DNA of 24,948 nucleotides, taken from assembly GCA_017432405.1 (NCBI GenBank), contig JAFRJF010000252.1:1-24948 (forward strand), written 5' to 3'. Shown piece by piece: positions 16,277 through 21,304 of this stretch. Made by a program: the position numbers and the translations under genes. Under the pieces are notes generated by a model. It ran no database searches. It was given only the letters and a program-made list of their open reading frames with translations, and was not told where the DNA came from. This DNA is from Clostridia bacterium. Its GTDB lineage: Bacteria; Bacillota_A; Clostridia; Christensenellales; Aristaeellaceae. How positions within the stretch are numbered: position 1 is the stretch's first letter; each line of letters begins with the position of its first letter.

Positions 16277-16298
16277 TAAGTTAGTTTAACCTTACTTA
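16277..16298. promoter_or_regulatory. Palindromic operator at the start of the methyltransferase operon
   Basis: An imperfect 22-bp palindrome (18 of 22 positions symmetric) with core GTTAGTTTAACC covers the predicted transcription start. A second copy of the core, GTTAGTTTTAAC on the opposite strand, lies at 16337-16348, upstream of the -35. The spacing would suit a TetR- or MarR-type repressor; no candidate regulator gene is adjacent. Confidence 0.5.
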
Positions 16299-16299
16299 T

Positions 16300-16327
16300 A
16301 TTATACGCCTCAAACCGGAGAATGCAA
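16300..16327 (-). promoter_or_regulatory. Promoter of the four-gene methyltransferase/hydrolase operon
   Basis: On the minus strand TTGCAT (16322-16327), a 16-nt spacer and a perfect TATAAT (16300-16305) put the start near 16293. This leaves a leader of about 25 nt that contains the operator palindrome and the GAGGGG ribosome binding site. Confidence 0.65.
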
Positions 16328-16404
16328 GAGTTATTTGTTAAAACTAACAAGGCAGCATCAAAGTAACAGATACCAAAAGTGAAACAAGCCCTCAGAAAAA
16401 GGGC

Positions 16405-16434
16405 TTGACGCACTCCTTCCATCAATGGTAAAAT
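16405..16434 (+). promoter_or_regulatory. Promoter of the two tiny plus-strand genes
   Basis: TTGACG (16405-16410), an 18-nt spacer and TAAAAT (16429-16434) predict a start near 16441. The -35 overlaps the right arm of a small hairpin (AAGCCCT/AGGGCTT, 16386-16406). Confidence 0.65.
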
Positions 16435-16443
16435 AGACATTGC

Positions 16444-16462
16444 TGTGACGGCCACCGTCACA
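16444..16462. promoter_or_regulatory. Perfect 19-bp palindrome in the leader of the 63-residue gene
   Basis: TGTGACGG, CCA, CCGTCACA is perfectly symmetric and starts about 3 nt after the predicted transcription start. It could be a repressor operator or a 5' RNA hairpin that affects mRNA stability. No T run follows, so it is not a terminator. Confidence 0.6.
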
Positions 16463-16495
16463 TTCTCATCATAATTCAGAAGGAGACGACCGACC

Positions 16496-16687
16496 ATGCT
16501 CACGCCCAATCAAACCGTATATTATACCTCGGGTCCTCTGGTACAGAAGGCAGTCTTTATCGGCTATGACGGCTCCAGCTGCATCCTTCGCACACCCCTC
16601 GGTGAACTGAAGATTCGCAAATCCCGCGTATTCACAGCCGAGGAAGCAGACCAGCAGGGGCTGCTGAACAGGGGGGTGTCCGCATGA
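16496..16687 (+). CDS. Small conserved-looking beta-barrel protein (63 residues)
   Basis: The product of 63 residues was not recognised as a named family. The sequence alternates beta strands (TVYYTSGPLVQKAVFIGY, then SSCILRTPLGELKIRKSRVF), a pattern like small SH3- or KOW-type barrels, followed by a short acidic helix (TAEEADQQGLL). AAGGAG sits 9-10 nt before the ATG, and a good promoter with a palindrome lies upstream, so the gene is very likely real despite its size. Its stop codon overlaps the start of the next small gene (ATGA), implying coupled translation. A nucleic-acid or protein-binding role is a guess from the fold only. Confidence 0.7.
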   Translation: MLTPNQTVYYTSGPLVQKAVFIGYDGSSCILRTPLGELKIRKSRVFTAEEADQQGLLNRGVSA

Positions 16688-16785
16688 GTCTGTTCTACTG
16701 TCCAGCCTGCGGCCAGCTGTACAAGGCTGCTTCCGCCAAGTACAGTGCCTTCTGCATCCGCTTGTGTCCATACCGCAGCCGGTGA
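16684..16785 (+). CDS. Tiny cysteine-rich (zinc-ribbon-like) protein, 33 residues
   Basis: This 33-codon gene starts inside the stop of the preceding gene (ATGA overlap), a strong sign of translational coupling. The peptide has a CPACG knuckle near the start (FYCPACGQLYK) and a second cysteine pair (C27 and C31 in FCIRLCPYRS), four cysteines spaced as in rubredoxin- or zinc-ribbon-like metal sites. It probably binds one zinc ion and may partner the 63-residue product. It is too short for default gene finders and could equally be the shortened remnant of a longer zinc-ribbon protein. Confidence 0.6.
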   Translation: MSLFYCPACGQLYKAASAKYSAFCIRLCPYRSR

Positions 16786-16790
16786 CTTGC

Positions 16791-16811
16791 AAAAAGCAGC
16801 GGGTAAGCCGC
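16791..16811 (-). terminator. Intrinsic terminator of the small hydrolase gene
   Basis: On the minus strand GCGG, CTTAC, CCGC forms a short stem followed 3 nt later by TTTTT. It lies about 45 nt after the stop of the alpha/beta hydrolase gene (16856) and just past the convergent tiny gene. Confidence 0.5.
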
Positions 16812-16855
16812 ACTTCCTGTTATTTATCTTCTTCTCTTTCGTCTCCTTGTTGATG

Positions 16856-17452
16856 TCATTTTCCAAGTATCCAGTTATCCAGAAACCGCATCTGGTCCTC
16901 CGTGTGAAACCAGTGCTCGCCGCCCTCCATGACGGTGAGTGCTGCATTGTGCTTCTTTGCAAAATCAGTGATGGTTTCAAGCGATGTCAGGTCGTCCAGG
17001 CTTCCATAGAGGATTCGCGTCGGCGCCGTCCAGGCCATGGGGTGGCTTCGCACATAGCAGAGATAGTTCCATGACAAATCCTCGCCGAACGAGGTGTGGA
17101 TTGTTCCCCCGGCTTCCAGCTCCGCCTCCGTGACATCGGCCCACCGCATCATATCGGTGATCAGCTTCTCCATATCGACGACGGGGGAGATGAACCAGGC
17201 GCTTTCTATCATCGCGTCGATCCCGGCGCTCATGCTGAAATACGCGCCGATGCTGTTTGCGATCAGGATGACGCGCTTATCCTCTGCCTTCAGTGCTTCC
17301 ACTGCTGAGCGAATTTCCGCGCCGGTTTCCCACGGGGTAAAGGTCTGGTAATCCAGCCCAACGACCTCGCATTCCGGAAACAGCGCCTTATAGTGTTCAC
17401 TCTCCGCCGCGCTGCCGCCCTTGCCGTGGATGTATAATGCCGCTTCTTTCAT
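16856..17452 (-). CDS. Small alpha/beta hydrolase
   Basis: The protein has 198 residues, a minimal alpha/beta-hydrolase fold with no signal peptide. The opening strand-turn LYIHGKGGSA supplies the oxyanion hole. The elbow is A65-N-S67-I-G69 (Ser67 nucleophile; alanine replaces the usual first glycine), the likely acid is Asp153 in YGSLDDLT, and His180 in GGEHWFHTE completes the triad. This resembles the RBBP9/YdeN-like or short serine esterase group. GGGAGGAG is 3-5 nt before the ATG. The MerR regulator gene ends 55 nt upstream on the same strand with a perfect hairpin between them, so the hydrolase may be expressed from the MerR promoter. The substrate is unknown. Confidence 0.82.
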   Translation of the reverse strand: MKEAALYIHGKGGSAAESEHYKALFPECEVVGLDYQTFTPWETGAEIRSAVEALKAEDKRVILIANSIGAYFSMSAGIDAMIESAWFISPVVDMEKLITDMMRWADVTEAELEAGGTIHTSFGEDLSWNYLCYVRSHPMAWTAPTRILYGSLDDLTSLETITDFAKKHNAALTVMEGGEHWFHTEDQMRFLDNWILGK

Positions 17453-17471
17453 AGGCTCCTCCCTGCGTACT

Positions 17472-17496
17472 GCCCCGACCCTGTATGGGTCGGGGC
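17472..17496. terminator. Perfect intercistronic hairpin between MerR and hydrolase genes
   Basis: GCCCCGACCC and GGGTCGGGGC form a perfect 10-bp, very GC-rich stem with a TGTAT loop, between the MerR stop (17508) and the hydrolase ribosome binding site. Neither side carries a T run, so it is an incomplete terminator. It may attenuate read-through or protect mRNA ends. Confidence 0.5.
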
Positions 17497-17507
17497 TTGG
17501 GTATCGC

Positions 17508-18326
17508 TTATCCGCGTCGCTTCACGGGATAGCAGATCTCCGTCACAAACTCGTCCGGGTTCTGGGTCTCGTGGGGGCTGACGTGGTAGATGTTGAACAT
17601 GGCTCCCGAGGGCTCATAGCCGTTGGCTTCGATCCACGCGACCACCGCCGCGTAGACCTCCGTGATCAGGGTGTAGCTGCCCTTGTAGGTGCAGCTGGCG
17701 ACGGTCACCTCCGGCAGCGTGCGGAACTTCACGTGCTCTGTGTCGGGATAGTGGCCCTTCACGGTCTTCCAGGCCATCACCTCCACGTCCTCCTCCTTGT
17801 ACTCCCCGTCCAGGAAGGTCACCGCGCAGAGGCAGGGGTCCGCCTCCACGAGGTTCATCCGGCAGGTCTCCTGCACGAGCGTGCCCCACACCATGCCCTC
17901 GTCCTCATAGCGGGGAATGGTCATCTGAACGGTGGCGGCGTAGCGCTCGGGAATGGTTCTGATGGTTACGTCATAGCTCATGTGCTCTTCCTTTCTCAGC
18001 CTTTTGACGGCTGCGTCCAGAAGCGTCAGCCTCCGCGCGGTATCCTGAGCCTGGGCTTCCATCTCCGCCCGCCGAGTGGAAAAGAACGGCTCCAGCTGTT
18101 CGCGGTCGTCATAGACCTCGAGCATCCTGACGATGTCGGCGAGGGAGAAGCCCATGTCCTTCAGCGCGGCGATGCGGCCCGCCATCGGCAGCTGATCCTC
18201 CCTGTAATACCGATAATCCGTGAAGCGGTCGATCTCGGCGGGCTTCAAAAGTCCAATCTCATCGTAGTGGCGCAGCATTCTGACGCTGACCCTGGACAGC
18301 TTTGAAAATTCTCCGATCTTCAGCAT
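17508..18326 (-). CDS. MerR-family regulator with GyrI-like effector-binding domain
   Basis: The protein has 272 residues. An N-terminal MerR winged helix-turn-helix (1-70: LKIGEFSKLSRVSVRMLRHY, then YRYYREDQL) is followed by a dimerising coiled coil (about 75-115) and a C-terminal GyrI-like/AraC effector-binding domain (about 118-270), ending near VSPHETQNPDEFVTEICYPV. This is the BmrR/BltR architecture: family members bind amphipathic drugs or metabolites and activate promoters with over-long spacers. GGAGGT lies 6 nt before the ATG. Its own promoter (18368-18398) has exactly that long spacer, so it is probably autoregulated. The small hydrolase gene downstream is a likely member of its regulon. 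The ligand cannot be predicted. Confidence 0.9.
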   Translation of the reverse strand: MLKIGEFSKLSRVSVRMLRHYDEIGLLKPAEIDRFTDYRYYREDQLPMAGRIAALKDMGFSLADIVRMLEVYDDREQLEPFFSTRRAEMEAQAQDTARRLTLLDAAVKRLRKEEHMSYDVTIRTIPERYAATVQMTIPRYEDEGMVWGTLVQETCRMNLVEADPCLCAVTFLDGEYKEEDVEVMAWKTVKGHYPDTEHVKFRTLPEVTVASCTYKGSYTLITEVYAAVVAWIEANGYEPSGAMFNIYHVSPHETQNPDEFVTEICYPVKRRG

Positions 18327-18367
18327 GGCGGTACCTCCATAAGCGGATTCCTGTTGAGCTCAGACGT

Positions 18368-18398
18368 ATTGTAATGCCTGCCACAGTGTGAGAGTCAA
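18368..18398 (-). promoter_or_regulatory. MerR-type promoter with 19-bp spacer
   Basis: On the minus strand TTGACT (18393-18398) and TACAAT (18368-18373) are separated by exactly 19 nt, the overlong spacer typical of promoters that MerR proteins activate by untwisting DNA. The spacer contains an imperfect dyad (CTCACAC-TGTGGCAG). It lies about 40 nt upstream of the MerR start codon. Confidence 0.75.
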
Positions 18399-18406
18399 GA
18401 TTTTTT

Positions 18407-18550
18407 TCAGCGTTCCGATTTCAGGATGGCATACCAGCACGCATCACATATTCCCTGGTTATTGCGATCCGAGCATCTCAATGTGCCTTCATATTTCATC
18501 CCGCATTTTTGCATCACCATGCCGGAATGAGGGTTATCTTCTTTATGATC
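18407..18550 (-). pseudogene. C-terminal remnant of a GNAT N-acetyltransferase
   Basis: A 47-codon minus-strand frame has no start codon. It reads DNPHSGMVMQKCGMKYEGTL, then a stretch ending ICDACWYAILKSER and a stop. This is the recognisable end of RimJ/RimL-type acetyltransferases, covering the NPxSxxVMxKxGM acetyl-CoA helix and the final YAI strand. The first 110 or so residues of the family are missing; the fragment begins at the end of the HTH-desulfoferrodoxin gene and ends just before the MerR promoter. It must be non-functional. It indicates a past deletion or insertion here. Confidence 0.75.
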
Positions 18551-19127
18551 TCATTGAAAACAGCCCGTGTCGGTTGCAATAGACATAGAGACCTCTCACG
18601 CGGCTGCGCTTGAACCGCGCTTCCGCTGCTCCTTCCGGATACAGCTTGACGATCTGCATTCCCAGATCCGACACCGCCGCCAGGAACGAGATGTAATGCG
18701 CCTTGGTCATGGGATGATCCATCCAGACGTATATCTCGTCCTCCATGACTTCCACATGGATGGCATGGCTTTCATCCGCCGTCTCAGGCGCCAGCGGCGG
18801 CAGCACGATGCCGCAGCAGCTGATCACCGCCTCCCCCGTCGCCAGGATCACGTTGCCGCAGGCGGGGCAGACATACCAGACGCTCTTCAGCATGTTGAAG
18901 GCGCGGTTCCGGTTCCGTATATCCTCCCCGGACAGCAGTTCGATCACGGAAATATCCAGCGCGCCTGCCAGTGGCTCCAGCAGGCTGATATCCGGAAAGC
19001 CCTTCCCCGTTTCCCATTTACTCACCGCCTTCGCGCTCACATGGATGCGCTCCGCCAGCTCCTCCTGCGTAAGTCCCTTTCGCTCCCTCAAGTTTCGAAT
19101 CGTTGCTCCGGTCACATAGTTATCCAT
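18543..19127 (-). CDS. HTH (XRE) regulator fused to a complete desulfoferrodoxin/superoxide-reductase-like domain
   Basis: The protein has 194 residues. Residues 7-65 are an XRE helix-turn-helix (IRNLRERKGLTQEELAERI, then KAVSKWETGKGFPD). From 85 on it matches class I desulfoferrodoxin. Cys87-x2-Cys90 and Cys104-Cys105 match the rubredoxin-like iron centre. Glu119-x-His121, His138, His144, Cys184 and His187 match the catalytic Fe(His)4(Cys) centre with the right local spacing (H-x5-H, C-x2-H) and the CNxHG signature. The catalytic-lid lysine is a serine here (Ser120). Superoxide reductases reduce superoxide to peroxide in anaerobes, so this may be an iron-based redox or superoxide sensor that controls transcription; that is inference. 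The frame extends 11 codons further to 19160, but AAGGAGG lies 8 nt before the ATG at 19127. Confidence 0.85.
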   Translation of the reverse strand: MDNYVTGATIRNLRERKGLTQEELAERIHVSAKAVSKWETGKGFPDISLLEPLAGALDISVIELLSGEDIRNRNRAFNMLKSVWYVCPACGNVILATGEAVISCCGIVLPPLAPETADESHAIHVEVMEDEIYVWMDHPMTKAHYISFLAAVSDLGMQIVKLYPEGAAEARFKRSRVRGLYVYCNRHGLFSMRS

Positions 19128-19150
19128 TGCTTTCGCCTCCTTGCGGAGCC

Positions 19151-19207
19151 AGTTTAACATGTGTTTTCAGTGAGGACAACCTACGAAGCGTAGACAGTGG
19201 GGCAACC
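19151..19207 (-). promoter_or_regulatory. Promoter region of the HTH-desulfoferrodoxin gene with direct repeat and small hairpin
   Basis: On the minus strand TTGTCC (19174-19179), a 17-nt spacer and TAAACT (19151-19156) form a moderate promoter. A repeated motif, GGTTGCCCCACTG (19195-19207) and GGTTGTCCTCACTG (19168-19181), flanks a small palindrome CTACGCTTCGTAG (19181-19193). The repeats could be operator half-sites, perhaps for autoregulation. Confidence 0.4.
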
Positions 19208-19219
19208 GGCCGGCTCGGT

Positions 19220-20275
19220 TCAGCTCTCTTCGAGAATCCGCAGTCCCTCCCGGCAATCCTGCCCCAAAATCTCCTGCGTTTTCGCAAAATCGTATTTCTG
19301 ATGGAGCCGGTCGTGCACCTTCAGGAATGCCTTCTTTCCATGCTTTCGAATGTACATGGCCTGCGCCTTCGCAGCCTGAGCGCCGTCGTTCGAGGGAATA
19401 TAGAATCCCGCTTCGCAGCTTTCCAAATCGGCACATTCGTAGCACCCGTCGATGCCCTTTTCCTGACAACAGACCGCGTTGGGACATTTGCCATCCGGGG
19501 AGATCGTGGCAAAGGCGCAGACGTTATACGCCGTCCGGCATGGCCCGCACCATTCAGCCAGAAAGCAATGATTGCAGGAAAAGCCGCAGTAGGCGATGGG
19601 ATCGACGCCCCTTCGGGCCTGCCTGCACAGCCTGTTCTTGATGCGCCGCATGGCTTCGATGTGCATGATCCAGTGCCGGCTGAACGGCATTTTGACGAGC
19701 CCCAGCACGTCCTTTGAGCACCAGTAGCTGATCAGCCAGCGCGCGCTTTCATCCCCGCTGACACAGCCGGTCGCCCCCAGCTTTTCGACCATGTCCGCCC
19801 CGAATTTGCGCTTCAGATCGGGGTATTCCAGGGACGACAAAATCCCGTTCGTGGACTCCATGACTTCCCGGGCGTACCGGTACAGAGCTCTCACGTCCAG
19901 CTGTTTTGAGAAGTCCACGATCTCCTCACCTGCCAGCTCGTTGCCGGTGGTGATGATGGGCGAGCGAATTGCCGTCTGGAAATCCAAGTGGAATAGCACC
20001 TGTTGATCCTCCGCGATCATCTCATGTGCCACAATATCCTCGATGCGGAAAATGTGCCAGATGGAATAGGCCAGCGTCTTGCTGTGGTACCCCTCTGCAC
20101 CTGCGAAGGGCATTTGCCAAAATGCCTCCTCCGGGAAGGTGGTCACAATCTGCGTGATCTGCTCAAACAGGCTCTTTCGCAGCTCCAGGAGCTTCCTTAT
20201 GCCGTCTTTGAAGGTGGCTTTCTTTGCAATCAGCGCTTGCATTTCTTTATTCATCTCAGACCAATGCTTGTCCAT
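19220..20275 (-). CDS. DinB-like domain fused to DUF3795 cysteine-rich domain
   Basis: The protein has 351 residues. The N-terminal part (about 1-225) is helical with DinB-superfamily features: a conserved YSIWHIFRIEDIVAHEMI helix and a late PFSRHWIMHIEAMRRI helix that could supply metal-binding histidines. The C-terminal part (about 228-295) is a DUF3795 domain with eleven or more cysteines (YCGFSCNHCFLAEWCGPC, then CPNAVCCQEKGIDGCYEC), probably binding zinc or iron-sulfur. A lysine-rich tail follows. DinB-fold proteins include bacillithiol- or mycothiol-dependent transferases; the substrate here is unknown. The frame can begin at a GTG (20290), but GTGAGGG lies 8 nt before the ATG at 20275. 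It follows the P-loop gene by under 40 nt and is probably co-transcribed with it. Confidence 0.75.
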   Translation of the reverse strand: MDKHWSEMNKEMQALIAKKATFKDGIRKLLELRKSLFEQITQIVTTFPEEAFWQMPFAGAEGYHSKTLAYSIWHIFRIEDIVAHEMIAEDQQVLFHLDFQTAIRSPIITTGNELAGEEIVDFSKQLDVRALYRYAREVMESTNGILSSLEYPDLKRKFGADMVEKLGATGCVSGDESARWLISYWCSKDVLGLVKMPFSRHWIMHIEAMRRIKNRLCRQARRGVDPIAYCGFSCNHCFLAEWCGPCRTAYNVCAFATISPDGKCPNAVCCQEKGIDGCYECADLESCEAGFYIPSNDGAQAAKAQAMYIRKHGKKAFLKVHDRLHQKYDFAKTQEILGQDCREGLRILEES

Positions 20276-20312
20276 GGTATGATCCCTCACGCTTATTCAG
20301 GTCGTTTTATCA

Positions 20313-20741
20313 CTACTGTGTCAATTTCTCGCACAGCGCAGTCGCATCGCCATTGGCTCCGTCATACTGATAATCATAAGCGCAGTGGTCAAACATGCCA
20401 TGTTTGCCTTCAAGCATCCGTTCGACCGGCGCGGGCAAAAAGCCACACATCCTGGCTCTGAACCGCGCCTTGATCGTATCCAGATCCGCGCTGATCAGGA
20501 TTCGTACCGCGCCCTCCGGCAGCAGATCAAGCTGGTCCGATTCCGAAATCACATAGATGATATTGCCGCCGCTGACAGCGCCTGCCAGCTTCTTCCGGAA
20601 CAACCGCCTGGCTTCCGCTTCGGACTTCGCCATCCTCAGGTAGTCCCTGCCGGTGACGACCTCCGCCCCGATCGCGTCCCTGATGCGGGCTGCCAGTGTC
20701 GATTTTCCAGCGCAGTTCTCTCCGATAAGTCCAATCACCAT
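20313..20741 (-). CDS. Small P-loop NTPase/kinase-like protein
   Basis: The protein has 142 residues. A Walker A motif GENCAGKST (7-15) follows the first strand MVIGLI. The size and order resemble nucleotide or small-molecule kinases of the AAA_18/shikimate-kinase-like type, but no clear lid or Walker B pair (ISESDQLD at most) can be assigned. The phosphate acceptor is unknown. The open frame runs 53 codons further upstream, but that part overlaps the PfkB fragment in another frame; the ATG at 20741 with AGAGG 9 nt before it is the natural start. It starts just after the PfkB stop codon at 20747, so the two are coupled. Confidence 0.7.
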   Translation of the reverse strand: MVIGLIGENCAGKSTLAARIRDAIGAEVVTGRDYLRMAKSEAEARRLFRKKLAGAVSGGNIIYVISESDQLDLLPEGAVRILISADLDTIKARFRARMCGFLPAPVERMLEGKHGMFDHCAYDYQYDGANGDATALCEKLTQ

Positions 20742-20746
20742 TTCAA

Positions 20747-21226
20747 TTATCCTCTCTGCGCGTCGATGAGCGCCCGCACTTCCTCCGGCTTCGGCGGATG
20801 CAGTGGCAGCGGGAACCGGGAGATGGCCACGGCGGAACAGGCACTGGCAAAGCGCACCAGATCGGCGTCGGCCATCCCGTGCAAAAGACCGTAGACGCAC
20901 CCGGCCTTGAACGTATCGCCCGCGCCCAGGGTGCTCCTGACCTCCACGTCAAAGGGCTTCATTCGATGGATTCCTTCGCCCTTCCGCCCATACAGCATAT
21001 CGCCGCCGCCCTGGGTGAGGATGGTGAGGCCGTCCGAATTGCCTGTCATCAGCGCCATCACGTCCTCCGGGGCCATGCCCGCGTAATGCTCCGAGGTGCA
21101 TTCTTGGGAGACCACATTGACGGCGGCATGCCGGTGCAGCGGCGAATCGTGTGGGCTGTCGATGGTCACATAGGGAATGCCGTGTTTTCGGCACAGCTCA
21201 GCTGCCAGAAGTGACCTTTCGTTCAC
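20747..21226 (-). pseudogene. 3' half of a PfkB-family carbohydrate kinase (5'-truncated)
   Basis: A frame of 159 codons covers only the C-terminal half of a PfkB/ribokinase-type sugar kinase. It keeps the anion-hole and catalytic motif (STLGAGDTFKAG, about 108-119) and the following helices, but lacks the first 130-150 residues with the sugar-binding lid and N-terminal Gly-Gly motif. The frame opens at a GTG inside the right arm of a palindromic promoter (21211-21250), upstream of that promoter's own predicted start site. It therefore has no good start codon or ribosome binding site. It is most likely a remnant that now serves as leader for the P-loop gene. Confidence 0.75.
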
Positions 21227-21257
21227 ATATTATAGTGAACGAAAGGTCACCCGTCAA
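21211..21257 (-). promoter_or_regulatory. Promoter embedded in a perfect 16-bp-arm inverted repeat
   Basis: On the minus strand TTGACG (21252-21257), a 17-nt spacer and TATAAT (21229-21234) form a near-consensus promoter. The perfect inverted repeat GTGACCTTTCGTTCAC / GTGAACGAAAGGTCAC (arms 21235-21250 and 21211-21226, 8-nt centre) places one arm in the spacer and the other over the transcription start, with the -10 in the centre. This is an ideal repressor operator. Confidence 0.7.
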
Positions 21258-21304
21258 GCACTTTATAAAACTTTACATTCCGACTCGCTGTCAAATCACG
21301 TATC

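Noticed and set aside
18388..18582. A 64-codon plus-strand frame
   Set aside because: It is antisense to the GNAT remnant, whose minus-strand translation clearly matches acetyltransferase C-termini.
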